This document shows positions 41,469-52,205 of a stretch of 64,000 nt of DNA, piece after piece. The translations under genes and the position numbers were made by a program. Each line of letters begins with the position of its first letter. The stretch's first letter is position 1. Source of the DNA: Pseudoips prasinana (taxonomy: Eukaryota > Arthropoda > Insecta > Lepidoptera > Nolidae); assembly GCA_951640165.1 (NCBI GenBank), contig OX621250.1:8866001-8930000 (forward strand). Reading direction: 5' to 3'. A model generated the notes under the pieces. That model did not search any database. It was not told the origin of the DNA and saw only the letters and a program-made list of their open reading frames with translations.

Positions 41469-41622
41469 ATTAAATACATACAAATTATAGATAAATTGAA
41501 CCCAGGTACGGAACTAATAATCGCGCTAATCGAACAAATATTTGTCCCGAGTGGGGATCGAAACCACACCAGTATTATAGTTAGCAGTCAGGAATATTAA
41601 AATTAACCATTAGAGGCCTATA
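41469..41622 (-). mobile_element. SINE family C, copy 4 (decayed)
   Basis: The minus strand carries GACAAATATTTGTTCGATTA, GGTTTCGATCCCCACTCGG (B-box region) and TAATGGTTAATTTTAAT. The head has diverged. Confidence 0.5.
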
Positions 41623-42408
41623 GGATATTAAATAGGATATTAAAATTAAATTTAAAATTATCGTGTATTTTGACACGGGTACTCGTATTGTTAGATGCAT
41701 ACACATATTTACTTTTATTTAGTATGCTATGTTTAGCAGAGAGATTGGGCTCCCCAGATCTAGACAACAAGTTCAGGCCTACTTTTTAAATGAAAAATGA
41801 CCTTGATATACTTACTGGAAGAAGGATCGTAACGCTTTCGACGTAAACGTTTACCCCTAATTGGAAATACTTTTTCTCTTGCTTGTTTCCTCCGTTTTTT
41901 CACCTATTTTGAAATGCTTATGCAAGATAATAACCTGGCAATAGATTTTATTGTCGTTCCTCACTGGCCTAGTGAGGCATGAATCCAACATAGTTTCCGT
42001 AACAAGCACTCAAAATGGAGACAATTGAATTAATGATTTCATCTCTGTCTCACAACACATTAAAACAATAACGACACAGCGTGTAAAAATTATGGAAATT
42101 TGGTCATAATAATATTGATGAATGCTTTAAAAAAAAAAAAAAAAAAAACCTAAATCAATCCTGTAGCATTAAACTTCATTACATAACAGTTCAGGTTAGG
42201 AGCTAATTTCTCATCTGAAAACACATGCCATTCAGCACTTTCTCCCATATTGAGTAAACCAGATTTCGTTCAGATGCTAATATCAGGATATGGCTTAAAG
42301 GTATTTACAAAACTCAATACTGTGGAACTTGTTTTGTGAGTAGATGGTGCCCAAACGAAGGAATACCATTGGCAATTAAATAATAATATTAATAAAAAAA
42401 TATATATA

Positions 42409-42580
42409 TTGACATGTCTAATCGCGTTGTCGACTGCACAACGAATACAGATAAACTGTATTTATAACAAGATTCCTGATCAAATTAAGGTACTTCCAAT
42501 GGTCCGATTCAAAAAGGCTTTACGCAAATGGCTAACTGAGATTTCTTTCTGTACAGTAAAGGAATTCCTAGTTCAAAAAA
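42409..42580 (+). pseudogene. LINE C-terminal fragment with poly(A)
   Basis: The frame reads IQINCIYNKIPDQIKVLPMV, RFKKALRKWLTEISFCTVKE and FLVQ, then a run of 18 A. YNKIP..I..LP...FK..L.KWL....YYTV.EFL is a common C-terminus of CR1/jockey-like LINE proteins in insects (family knowledge). Beyond the A-run, ATACAACGTGTAACAGAAAG also occurs inverted at 44.93 kb. Confidence 0.65.
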
Positions 42581-42639
42581 AAAAAAAAAAAAAACAAATA
42601 TACAACGTGTAACAGAAAGAGTGAACGTAACTTAAGGGG

Positions 42640-43587
42640 CATATACAGTCTCCTTAAGCCTACCTATACACAAAATCTCATACCGAAATACCATCATTTT
42701 AATCATGATCGTAAAATAATATACCATTCAATATATCGACAAGTATTTTTATCGATATAACGAACATCCGTACTAACACAGCACAGCTGATTCTGATTTA
42801 CGCTAGAAATTGTTTGACATACCTGTGTTTCTATGCACGCCTGGTAGTTTGATACCGATTGCACTCACTACACATATTTTGTTTTATGTTCAAGTTATGT
42901 TTTTAATTATAGCACTGCTGAATAGCTATTGGATACTTTACATCGTATAAGTACGTGATACACAAACACATTACGAGAATCTTTTTATAGTTTAACTTCT
43001 AGTTGAAGTTGTTTTCAGTACTGATGAAAGAATTTCATTATTTCACGTTCACTAAAATCTGCACCGACACCGAAAGCTTAACTCTAAGACTTGCCAACTA
43101 ACACCAGTCTCTCTCATGTACAACATATTCATAGAATCGTAAAGCTTTCATGTTTCTTAGTTATAAAGAGGCGTGGCCTCCATCGCGACACTGTACCCTT
43201 CACGACATAGGCTCCTCGTAATTAAACAGCCTTAAATTCTGTGACCTATGAATCCTCATCATCACAAAGTGCACGTCTGAGGCTATTCTTTCATAGATGA
43301 ATGCACGACATTTTCAAAATTATTACGATCACTAAACGACATAGTTAAGGATTTCGCGGAACACTTTACTCATTACTAAACGACATTTTAGACGATTTAG
43401 TAACTAAACACGACCTAAATAGACAGCAGTTTACGAACATCTGATGATTTTAATATTTTTATTAAATAAATGAAATTGCACAATATTTGATGAATTTGGC
43501 GGCTTTCTTCGAACGCGGCCCCTTTGGCGGCGTCTTTGAGTCCAGTCAAAAGAGCCGCCTAGGTATCGACAACGCGCGCGGCTAGCT
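42640..43587. other. Non-genic stretch
   Basis: No recognised family. GGCGGCTTTCTTCGAACGCG near 43.5 kb is GC-richer and unique here. Confidence 0.35.
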
Positions 43588-43780
43588 TAAATGAATATTA
43601 AAAGATATTTAACCGTTTATTATTTACCTACATCAACTCTTTGATTTTGCCGCCATATCAGTGTAACTTTGGATATAATCAGGACGGAATTTGAAATGTC
43701 CCCTACTGTTCATATGAGCCTAGTACATTATTCATATTTTTTTATTTGTATGTATTGTAGGAATGATTAATATGTCGTTA

Positions 43781-43823
43781 CACCTTTAAAATTTAGAGTG
43801 ATACACTCTAAATTTTAAAGGTG
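43781..43823. repeat. Perfect 20-bp-arm palindrome
   Basis: CACCTTTAAAATTTAGAGTG (43781-43800), spacer ATA, exact inverse at 43804-43823. The related unit at 44.6 kb (GTTACAGGGAACCTTTAAAA) shows that the left arm is the native sequence. Confidence 0.9.
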
Positions 43824-43826
43824 AAT

Positions 43827-44155
43827 TGAAAGTGCCCCTGCACTTTCTATTCCATCACTCTCATGATCTGATGGGACTACTAGCGATACGACCGGAAAGA
43901 GGTCAGGCACAGGAACGACGGCTTTACGTGCTCTCCGAGGCATGGGGGTGTAATATGGTCAACTCCCAGACTTCGGGCTGATACTGAGAAATTTCTTTTT
44001 ACGGAAAAATCCCATAATCACTTTTTGGCCTGACCCGGGAATTGAACCCAGGACTTCATTATTCCCATAATCACTTTTTGGCCCGACCCGGGATTTGAAC
44101 CCAGGACTTTATTATCTGCAGTTGAACACGCTACCGCTAGACCAATGAGTTCGAA
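43827..44155 (-). mobile_element. SINE family E, copy 3, with duplicated B-box block
   Basis: TGCACTTTCTATTCCATCAC, CGACCGGAAAGAGGTCAGGC, TACGTGCTCTCCGAGGCATG, then a 53-bp unit (CCCATAATCACTTTTTGG to CATTATT) present twice, at 44011-44063 and 44064-44115. The minus-strand head ends TCATTGGTCTAGCGGTAGCG. Confidence 0.8.
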
Positions 44156-44990
44156 CACATTCAAATGGCGCGGCGCCCGCTTTGATGAATACTTAAAAAA
44201 TATTTAACCATTTATTATTTACCTACATCAATCCTTTGTATTCGCCGCCGTATTAGAGTTCCTTGCGACAAAATCAGGACGGAATTCGAAATGTCCCCTA
44301 ATGTTCATATGAGCCTAGTACATTATTCATATTTTTTCGTAATTTATCAGTAGTCGTACCTTGTGTGTTTATCTGGTTAGTTTGTATAGTTTGCATTAAA
44401 AATTAAGTACATATTCGTTTCCGGCCAGATTAAATTCACATACTGAAAGAAAAATTTAATATTCTTACTATTTAACACACAAAAAAATATCTGCAGTTAC
44501 ACAAGTCAATTAAATTATTTATTTCTCCTAGATCCAATATCTTGCGAAATATCAATTTAAATTAAATTAACTGATTTTTCCTAGTTATCAAATTTGTATG
44601 AATGATTAAAATTTCGTTACAGGGAACCTTTAAAAACTAGAGCAAAAATTCAGTTAAACATTTGATTGAATCTTAAAATCAACACGTGTAATAAATTATG
44701 TGACTGTACAGAACCACACTTTTTATTTACAGTCTAAGTAGTAGGTACCCAAAGAGTTTGCGGTTCATTACCCTTGCGGCTGAGTTTTTAGTGTTGTTCA
44801 TAATGTCGGTAATCTTACTTGTTGATTTAGGTTGTCGATAGAAAAATAAATTATTAGTTGAATAAAAAATGATTATTTCTGTTTGAAGTTTCGTCCATAG
44901 GTAGCCGTCCTGATACCCTATAACCCCCTTAAGTTACGTTCACACTTTCTGTTACACGTTGTATATACTTGACTTTGACTTTATTATAAT

Positions 44991-46335
44991 GTATATTTTA
45001 AAGAGTCGTGAAGTGATTACGACCGAATACTAATACCATACCACTATAATTATTGAACCGTAATCCGATTACGGTCATTTACTCACATATGTATTTTATT
45101 TGATGCAGATTAGTAGCCTAAACTGTCGTCTAAAAATGTATATTTTAAAGAGTCGTGATGCGATTACGACCGAATATACGAATACCATACCAATATAATT
45201 ATTGAACCGTGATGCGATTACGGTCATTTACTCACATATGTATTTTATCAGATGCAGATTAGTAGCCTTAACTGGCGTCTAAAAATGTATATTTTAAAGA
45301 GTCGTGATGCGATTACGACCGAATATACGAATATCATACCAATATAATTATTGAACCGTGATGCGATTACGGTCATTTACTCACACATGTATTTTATCTG
45401 ATGCAGATTAGTAGCCTTAACTGGCGTCTAAAATGTATATTTTAAAGAGTCGTGATGCGATTACGACCGAATATACGAATACCATACCAATATTCGATTC
45501 CACATAAAAGTATTTTTTTTGCGGAATAAATGAATTCTGATTTATAATTATTGAACCGTGATGCGTTTACGGTAATTTACTCACATTTATATTGTAATTG
45601 ATGCAGATAATGAATCGGAGCATTCATTTTCATCATACCAGCAAATAAGCTCCGTCGAATCGATATCGTTGGTCAAGGTTAATACCCATAAAATTAAAGC
45701 GTCATGATTAGATTACCGAATATACGAATACAATACCAATATTATTTCTGAACCGTGATGCGATTACGGTCGCTTACTCGCATAATAATATGTATGTTTT
45801 CTTATAAAGATAATGTATCTGAAGATTCATATTTATTAAATCAGGAAATACGCTCCGCCGCATCGTTGGTCAAAGCTAATACGGATAATATTAAATAGTT
45901 GCGAGGCGATTACAGCTGAATATACGATCACCATATCAATATTATTTCTGAACCGTGAAGTGAATACGGTCACTTACTCACATAATATATATTTTTCTTA
46001 TGCAGATAATGTATCTGAGCATTCATTTTCATTAAATGTTAGAATACGCGTCGTATTGATACTGTTGGTCAAGACCTATAAAGATTCGTAATTCGATTAT
46101 GACCGAATATACGAACACAATACCAATATAAATAATTGAACCATGGTGCGATTACGGTCACTTACTCGCATAATAATATGTATTTTTCTGATGCAGATAA
46201 TGTATCTGAGCATTCATTTTCATTAAATTTTGGAATATGTTCCGTCGTATCGTTGGTCAAGGCTAATACGCATAAACTTAAAGAGTCGTGATTCGATTAC
46301 GACCGAATATACGAACGCCGAATAATGCATGTGAG
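44991..46335 (+). repeat. Satellite array, about 148-bp then about 190-bp monomers
   Basis: Monomers start GTATATTTTAAAGAGTCGTG at 44991, 45138, 45287 and 45435 (spacings 147, 149, 148). Each holds two palindrome-like motifs, GTCGTGATGCGATTACGAC and CCGTGATGCGATTACGG; the first copy of the latter, CCGTAATCCGATTACGG, is a perfect palindrome. After a LINE-end scrap at about 45.49-45.54 kb, units become longer (GAACCGTGATGCG-type motif near 45557, 45750, 45950 and 46138) and gain GTATCTGAGCATTCATTTTC and TCGTTGGTCAAGGCTAATAC. No ORF. Confidence 0.9.
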
Positions 46336-46802
46336 CATTCATTTTTAGCTAATTAGGTTATACGCTCCATTGATATCGAATAATTTTGACCCGATTACTC
46401 ATACTCTTGATAATGTTGTCGCTACGCACGATCCTACCGCTGATATTGCTACCCCGACCACATAATCTAATAAAGATGAACTCTCAGCATATGAGCTGTG
46501 GCCGCAGGCCCTTTGGAATGCCTTAAGTGTATCCAAAATTAAAGTTGGAATTTTTAAACCCAAGATAAGATACGTTGTTTCAAATATTACAAATAACGAT
46601 TCCAATAATTAAAATTCTTGAAAGCAAGGCCTCAATCGCATCTAATTCTTTTATCACAATTAGAAGGAGATATGCTCAGAGAAAACCCTGATAGCATACA
46701 TAGAACTAATAGGACCGTTTAGAGACACGTCTAATGCCGAAAGGTTAATTCCGACCACTAAAAAATTATACCACAACGCAACCGCATCTACAATCAGATG
46801 CT

Positions 46803-47032
46803 GTATCCAGCAAGTATTGCAAGAGAGCAGATATTGACGAAAGAATATACTCTGCGCATAGCGCTCGCCACGCAGAGACGTCCGTGGATGCGTTTCCATT
46901 GAAGTGATTAGGAAGGCAGCAGGATGGTCATGAAATTCCCGCGTATTTAGTAAATTTTATGACAGATCTAATAATGATCCTGTATTTAAAAGTGCCAGTT
47001 TATTACTGTTAAGTATAGTTAAAAATGATTAA
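46803..47032 (+). pseudogene. Tyrosine recombinase C-terminus, DIRS-like, decayed
   Basis: One frame reads ADIDERIYSAHSARHAETSV, then a frameshift at about 46896, then IEVIRKAAGWS, a stop (TGA at 46931) and NSRVFSKFYDRSNNDPVF to TAA at 47030. The HSARHA block supplies the H-x-x-R pair of tyrosine recombinases, and AGWS.NSRVF..FY carries the site of the nucleophilic Tyr. This pattern (SAHSTRHASTS..., VIR.TAGW, FAKFY) is familiar from DIRS-type retrotransposons, which use a tyrosine recombinase instead of an integrase. Upstream to about 46.39 kb is probably more of the element but too decayed to call. Not functional. Confidence 0.75.
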
Positions 47033-47129
47033 GTTAATTAGATAAAGCAAATTATTACATGTAACAATTCGTTTTTGGGTATTGGTTCAATACTCTTACT
47101 AACGATTTCCCTAAAGCTCTAAACATCTA

Positions 47130-47575
47130 CTGTGTTAAATGAAAATCTCGAGGATGCAGCGACGAAATATAATTGAAGGTTAAACAAACTTACCTTAAGT
47201 GAAGTTTGACCATAATTATATGAGTCGCTGCATCCGAAGAGATTTTCGATCCCTCCCGCCCTTAAAGTATTCTTGTGAATACTTTCTTCCCGTTATTTGT
47301 TTTTAATGCTTTGCCTTTAGTGAAATCTTAGGTAGATACTGAGGACTCTGAAAAGAATCAAGTTTTTCCAGCCGGCCACGTGGCGTGCAGAGGCGCCATT
47401 TTGTCTTTTTTAATGTTGCAAGTTCTAAAAAAGTGTTCGATGTCCAGCATATTGAAGAGTGTACTACTACTGTGTTATATGAAAATATCTTCGGATGCAG
47501 CGACTCATATAATTATGGTCAAACTTCACTTAAGGTAAGTTTGTTTAACCTTCAATTATGTTGTAAAGGAGAAGA
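47130..47575. mobile_element. DIRS-like terminal region with inverted repeats
   Basis: A block bounded by GGATGCAGCGAC and GTCGCTGCATCC (47155-47240) contains CAAACTTACCTTAAGTGAAG. It recurs inverted at 47494-47570 over more than 70 bp. Between them TTTTTCCAGCCGGCCACGTG and the 47.4-kb segment match 40.0 kb inverted. Position directly after the recombinase relic and the inverted arrangement fit a DIRS-type end (inference). Confidence 0.65.
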
Positions 47576-47854
47576 GTCCCAATTGCGTCTCTATATCTCT
47601 ATGTTAATTTTTATTTATTTATTTTATTTATTAGGGAAAACAAACAGTAACATATTGAATAAAATTGTGTAGTATAGATAAACTAAAGTATACATTAATG
47701 TGCACTAACAACGGTATCCACAAATTATCTTCTTCAAATAGACAATTTTGATCCTTTATATTATTTTACCCCCCCAAAACATTTAATCGAGGACATAGCG
47801 CAAAAGATGTAATTTTTTTAAACTATATCTGATTTGGGTAGTAAGCTGGTGAAT

Positions 47855-48050
47855 GTGTAACGAGAGCGTTACGAGAAGTGTGATCGGGTGAGGCGAACGG
47901 AAGTCGCGAGGGAGATCAGATAACTCAGTGACGATAAAAAGAGAGAGCGTTACGTTTCGTATATGGCTGCGGGGGCAAGAAAGAGAGAGAAACATTTCTT
48001 TCTCTCTTTCTCTCATAGGTATATCTAAGTTTTACAGTCAGTCAGTCAAG
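47855..48050 (+). repeat. Interspersed repeat R, copy 2
   Basis: GTGATCGGGTGAGGCGAACG, GAAGTCGCGAGGGAGATCAG, GTTACGTTTCGTATATGGCT, GGGGGCAAGAAAGAGAGAG and ATATCTAAGTTTTAC match 26.5 kb. Confidence 0.65.
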
Positions 48051-48588
48051 TTTGCATTTAATTGCGTTTTTAATTCAACTTGGATACTATTTATATTACA
48101 AGTTGTATGAGAGCGACATCAGATTGTAATCAATAAGCCTTAACGTCGTCTAGATCTAAAAATATAATTACTTAATACCCTCTACGTAATAAGATGCGAT
48201 TAAATTCCAATGATTTTCTTATGCATACCTTTGATGCAATACGTAGGCACAAAGATATCAAATATAAATAAGCCATTTGAATTGTTGAAATGCGTTTTAT
48301 TAGGAATTATTTAAATTGCGTGCTAAATCATCATTACAATATATCAAATTAATCTTATTTTATATCAGAATGTCGTTGGAATTACATTCCAGGGCCGATT
48401 ATTCTTTAACTATTCTATTAATGGTACAGTCGGCACTACGTCACTGGATACTTTTACTACAAAAACTGCTCTTATTATATAGGTAATTAAGCTGCTGTTA
48501 TTGTCAATGGGTTTATACCGATGGGCATCGCCTCTACCTAAGTTAGGTCTACGCAATGGTCCTACAGAAGCGAACCATTTATATTTTA
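48051..48588. other. Non-genic stretch
   Basis: Nothing recognised; AT-rich. Confidence 0.35.
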
Positions 48589-48702
48589 CTAGCAATGCCC
48601 CGCGGTCTCACCCGCGTTAAAATAGTTTTGCCGTAAAAGAGTAACAAACATACATCCATACATCTATACTCACAAACTTTCGCATTTATATTATTAGTAG
48701 GA
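48589..48702 (-). mobile_element. Helitron family G, copy 5 (internally deleted)
   Basis: CTAGCAATGCCCCGCGGTCT, CACCCGCGTTAAAATAGTTT, GTAAAAGAGTAACAAACATA and ACTCACAAACTTTCGCATTT, then ATTATTAGTAGGA. The middle region with AATCCGTTC is missing. Confidence 0.75.
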
Positions 48703-48811
48703 TGTGTACCTTTAGCGATTTTGGCAGTGTAAGCCAGAATAACTCGCAGATGGTAGATTTTTTCATACTTACTTGACACTTATCGTCATATTTTGGACAA
48801 TTCACACAATA

Positions 48812-48965
48812 CCTTTATAAATTGTATCCTATGTGTTATTCTGATGTATGATATATATTATTGTAAAGTTACATTAAAATCCATTCAGTAGTTTTTACGT
48901 GAAAGAGTAACAAACATCCATCCATACATCCATACTTACAAACTTTGACGTTTATAATATTAATA
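48812..48965 (-). mobile_element. Helitron family G, copy 6 (3' end missing)
   Basis: ATAAATTGTATCCTATGTGT, TTAAAATCCATTCAGTAGTT, GAAAGAGTAACAAACATCCA and TTTATAATATTAATAG. The hairpin and CTAG are absent. It lies 110 bp from copy 5 in the same orientation. Confidence 0.65.
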
Positions 48966-49307
48966 GTATTTATAAGATTTCTGTTTTCGCTTTGTTAATT
49001 TCATTTTGCAGTTCTATTTTTATTAAAACTAATTATTAATTATGTTTATTTAAACTTCCTCTCACGTACTTTGAGGTTGTGGGATGAACATCCTGTTACG
49101 GTTTTCCCAAGACACTACAGCATGGGGTTTTTGAAAACGATAGTTGTAAGTTTAAGCGTTCATAGGCTATGGTGACCACTTACCATCCGGTGAGCCTGCT
49201 TGTTTGACAAATAAAATTTATAGTCAGTTGAAACAATAATATAGATTATTATAAATGATAATTATTTAGTACGAATAAATCTTCGGCTCGTGGGTATATG
49301 ACAATGA

Positions 49308-49652
49308 ACTCGTTGGTCTAGCGGTAGCGTGTTCCCCAGCAGAGAACGAGGCCCTGGGTTCAAATCCCGGGTCGGGATATAAGTGATTTTGGGACTTTTC
49401 TGTAAAAAAGAAATATTTCTCAGCATCAGCCCGAAGTCTGGTAGTTGGCGGTATCATACCCCCATGCCTCGGAGAGCACGTAAAGCCGTCGGTCCTGTAC
49501 CTGACCTCTTTACAGTCGTGTCGTCGTAAGAGTGATGGAATAGAAAGTGCTACTGACTTGAGCGCTATAATATGTCCAGCGCAGATGGCTAATCTCTATT
49601 GAGACTGGCCGCCGTGGCCGAAGTTCGGCTAGGAGGACATTATTATTATTTA
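49308..49652 (+). mobile_element. SINE family E, copy 4 (best)
   Basis: Head TCGTTGGTCTAGCGGTAGCG and CCTGGGTTCAAATCCCGGGT resembles a tRNA with A and B boxes. The body has TTTTCTGTAAAAAAGAAATA, CTCAGCATCAGCCCGAAGTC, GCCTCGGAGAGCACGTAAAG, CCGTCGGTCCTGTACCTGAC and GAGACTGGCCGCCGTGGCCG, with an (ATT)n tail. About 345 bp. Confidence 0.85.
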
Positions 49653-49889
49653 TCACAAAATCGATTTTCGGATCGCATCCAAACCATGCGAATCGATTCA
49701 ACTGTATCGATTACGGATCGCTCTCCAAACGTTGTGGTTTGTTTACAATGTAATGTAGGTATAATATTATTGGGTGGTCAATCAATGTACAACTTGCTGT
49801 AACATTAAAGAATGCACAAATAAAAAAGCTCAGAGGATAATTCACAACTGGTTATTAAGTTTGTTATACAGAGATACAATGGCTCATAG

Positions 49890-50075
49890 CCAAATGTTCC
49901 CAGTCCGTAAGTCAATGGTGAGATTAAGCAACTAGGCTCACGGTCAGTCCATAGATGGGTGACCGCCAAAGTGGTTAAATTTCTGAGCTTTTCCGTGCTT
50001 CGGAGGGCACGTTTAGCTGTCGGTTCTGGTTGTAGCCATTGGGCAAACTGACAGAGACTGACAAGACCCCATTTA
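49890..50075 (+). mobile_element. 5S-rRNA-like SINE, copy 5
   Basis: GGTGAGATTAAGCAACTAGG, CTCACGGTCAGTCCATAGAT and GGGTGACCGCCAAAGTGG give the 5S A-box and C-box order (GTTAAGCAAC, CGGTCAGT, GATGGGTGACCGCC). The body CCGTGCTTCGGAGGGCACGT and GCTGTCGGTTCTGGTTGTAG matches copy 4. The 3' end is shortened. Confidence 0.7.
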
Positions 50076-50371
50076 TCGTATCACACTAGTTTTGCCCGTA
50101 GACGCTACCTACTACCTATATCAACCTAATAAGCGTATTATGTTGATATAGATTAACCGGAAAGCTATCGAAAGACGTGAAAAGGCAGAGTGAAATTAAA
50201 AAAAATCATTAATTGTGACAAAATATGTATATAATAAATCGAATACAACCAAGTCTTTGCTAATCATTTTTGTAGAGGTGAGGTTTTTTTTGAGGTGATT
50301 TAGTCATCGCGCAAAAGTATTTAAATAATGTTTGGGGATCAATGATCAATCAATGATTACCTAGCGTGAAC

Positions 50372-50470
50372 GGTACAAATGGAATGGTAAGACATCGTAG
50401 AACATTCTCTGACCAAATCGGAGATGTTCTCAAGAAAGGCCAGCTCACAATTACCCTAAACCGGCGAGAA
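50372..50470 (+). pseudogene. LINE coding scrap ([11 protein letters not shown] region)
   Basis: The frame reads [37 protein letters not shown]. It is homologous to the 23.7-kb LINE, truncated on both sides and with substitutions at conserved positions. Confidence 0.7.
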
Positions 50471-50611
50471 TATCTGATGATTAATAATAATAAATCTTAA
50501 TTTCACTAAAATACACATAATAGTTACATAACAATTAGAACATAACACATTACGAAAAATCGTTGATGTGCTGCCCTCCTATATCGTGTCAAATGTAAAT
50601 ACGTTGCCATG

Positions 50612-51025
50612 AACTTTTTTTTACGTTGTGGAATTGGTCAAATCGCAAGTCCGTCGTTTGGGAAGGCGACGGGGTTTGTACAACTAAAACCACCACGGTA
50701 GCCAGCCTCACAGTGCTTGTAGCGGGGGCTATGGGTACTCGTGAACGCTCTCGGCAGTATCCCCGCTGTACACTGCAGCCTCCGCGAGACTCTCACCCGG
50801 GAAGGGGAAGGGGTACGAATGTTTCTCCCTTCCCCAGCATGCACAAGCGTGTTTAGGCAACCTGAGCTACAGCAGGTTACCTCTTCCCGTGACTGCTCAT
50901 ACAAGAAGAGTGGAGTTCTCTTCCTCCAAACGCCAGCGATCCCAGGGGCGGCTTCCAGCCGGGGTGAAACGAAAGCAGCCGGGCGCCGCATTCTCTCTCG
51001 CGCTGGGATCAGCTCCCAGCGCCGG
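50612..51025 (-). mobile_element. GC-rich retroposed element L, copy 2
   Basis: Inverse of the 22.8-kb copy: CCACCACGGTAGCCAGCCTC, CACAGTGCTTGTAGCGGGGG, TCTCACCCGGGAAGGGGAAG, CAACCTGAGCTACAGCAGGT and GCGCTGGGATCAGCTCCCAG. It has extra segments (CCCAGGGGCGGCTTCCAGCC) not in copy 1. A 117-codon minus frame and a 166-codon plus frame cross it; neither shows motifs and both reflect low stop frequency in GC-rich sequence. Confidence 0.65.
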
Positions 51026-51090
51026 ACGTTGTCTCTACCTACCCTTCAGGGAAACAGATGTAAGTCTATCTATGCATGTATGTGTATATC
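51026..51090 (+). mobile_element. LINE 3' end scrap
   Basis: CTCTACCTACCCTTCAGGGA then AACAGATGTAAGTCTATC and a TATG-type tail match the YPSGKQ-end LINE at 23.7 kb. It abuts element L directly. Confidence 0.6.
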
Positions 51091-51604
51091 AATGATGTTC
51101 TTCAATATATATATATATATATATTTAATTGGTGTAATGTTTTTAAATGTTATCAGTTCCTTAAGACATGGCAATCACATAATAGCAATACTATTTCAGT
51201 TTATTAAATTAATTTTAATTAACTGTACTAAGTGTAATTAAACTGCTAGCTACGTACCTAATGGATATTAATAGCAAGATTTTTCGAAGCTGATTGCGTG
51301 CGCATTTTGATTCAATCTGCTAATCTCTTCAGGTAAAATAATAATTATAAAAAAGCGGCCAAGTGTGAGTACGAATTGCTTATCGAGTATCCCGTTAAAA
51401 TTTGAAGTTATTTTCTGATGTTGCCAGAAACTACTCTAATTGCCATATTCTAAAGACTCGATTAAAAAATAGTTCACGACTCTACCTCAAAAACGAATCA
51501 AATCAAGTCTCATATCTAGTTTTTAACCACTTAGTTTTTTATAAAAAAAATATCAAATGGAGATGAGCAACTTGCAAGTAGTTTTATAAGAAGAAAGAAA
51601 AAAA

Positions 51605-51832
51605 GGTTTTTAGGTTTTACTTAAAAACATAAAGCTACTAATAAGACGTATTTTAAGACGTGTTTTAAAAGAAGGTTTTTAGGTGATACTTAAAAACATA
51701 AAGGTACTAATAAGGCGTGTTTTAAAAGAAGGTTTTTAGGATTTACTTAAAAACATAAAGCTACTAATGAGACGTGTTTTAAAATAAGGTTTTTAGGTTT
51801 AACTTTAAAACAGAAAGCTACTAATAAGACGA
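51605..51832 (+). repeat. 57-bp minisatellite, about four units
   Basis: GGTTTTTAGG..TTACTTAAAAACATAAAG.TACTAATAAGACGTGTTTTAAAA-type units begin at about 51605, 51674, 51731 and 51788. The first is about 12 bp longer because of a local repeat of ACGT.TTTTAA. Confidence 0.85.
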
Positions 51833-52205
51833 AAAAGTCTTTTTTTTGTATTTAGCAAATCGATGTTAGACATGTTATTTAGTTCCATGGGCCAATTAAG
51901 CTGGTTACGTTTATGTAGAGAAAATATTGCAACGAGTGTCAAGTTGGTTTGAGCCGTAATTAACTACGACTATAGTCAAAACCAAACCAGAAATACCTCT
52001 GCAGTGATTCCACAGAGTGCTAGAGCGCGGTAAAAAGTTTATTGTGAAACATACGGTGGTAGACAGTTTGTAGTATTATACGTAATGCAAAGCATAAATC
52101 TAATCTGAATTAAAGAAATTTGTTACTCGAAAAGAAATATACTCTTAATTTTGGTTAAATTTAATATAAGTAGAAAACAAAGCCGATGGATAACATCTAC
52201 ATCCT

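Larger units (their letters stand above)
43588..44340. repeat. Direct duplication flanking SINE E copy 3
   Basis: ATTTAACC.TTTATTATTTACCTACATCAA, AATCAGGACGGAATT.GAAATGTCCCCTA and GTTCATATGAGCCTAGTACA occur at 43600-43740 and 44205-44340, period about 600 bp. Confidence 0.75.

Noticed and set aside
42119..42150. Poly(A) of a retroposed gene
   Set aside because: The A-run at 42.13 kb is not preceded by recognisable coding sequence or flanked by a target duplication.
44991..46335. CRISPR-like array
   Set aside because: Units are 147-200 bp and contiguous, with no short repeat/unique spacer pattern, in an animal genome.
50741..51241. 166-codon plus-strand ORF and 117-codon minus-strand ORF as host genes
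   Set aside because: Both lie on the repeated GC-rich element L, overlap each other on opposite strands and show no motif.
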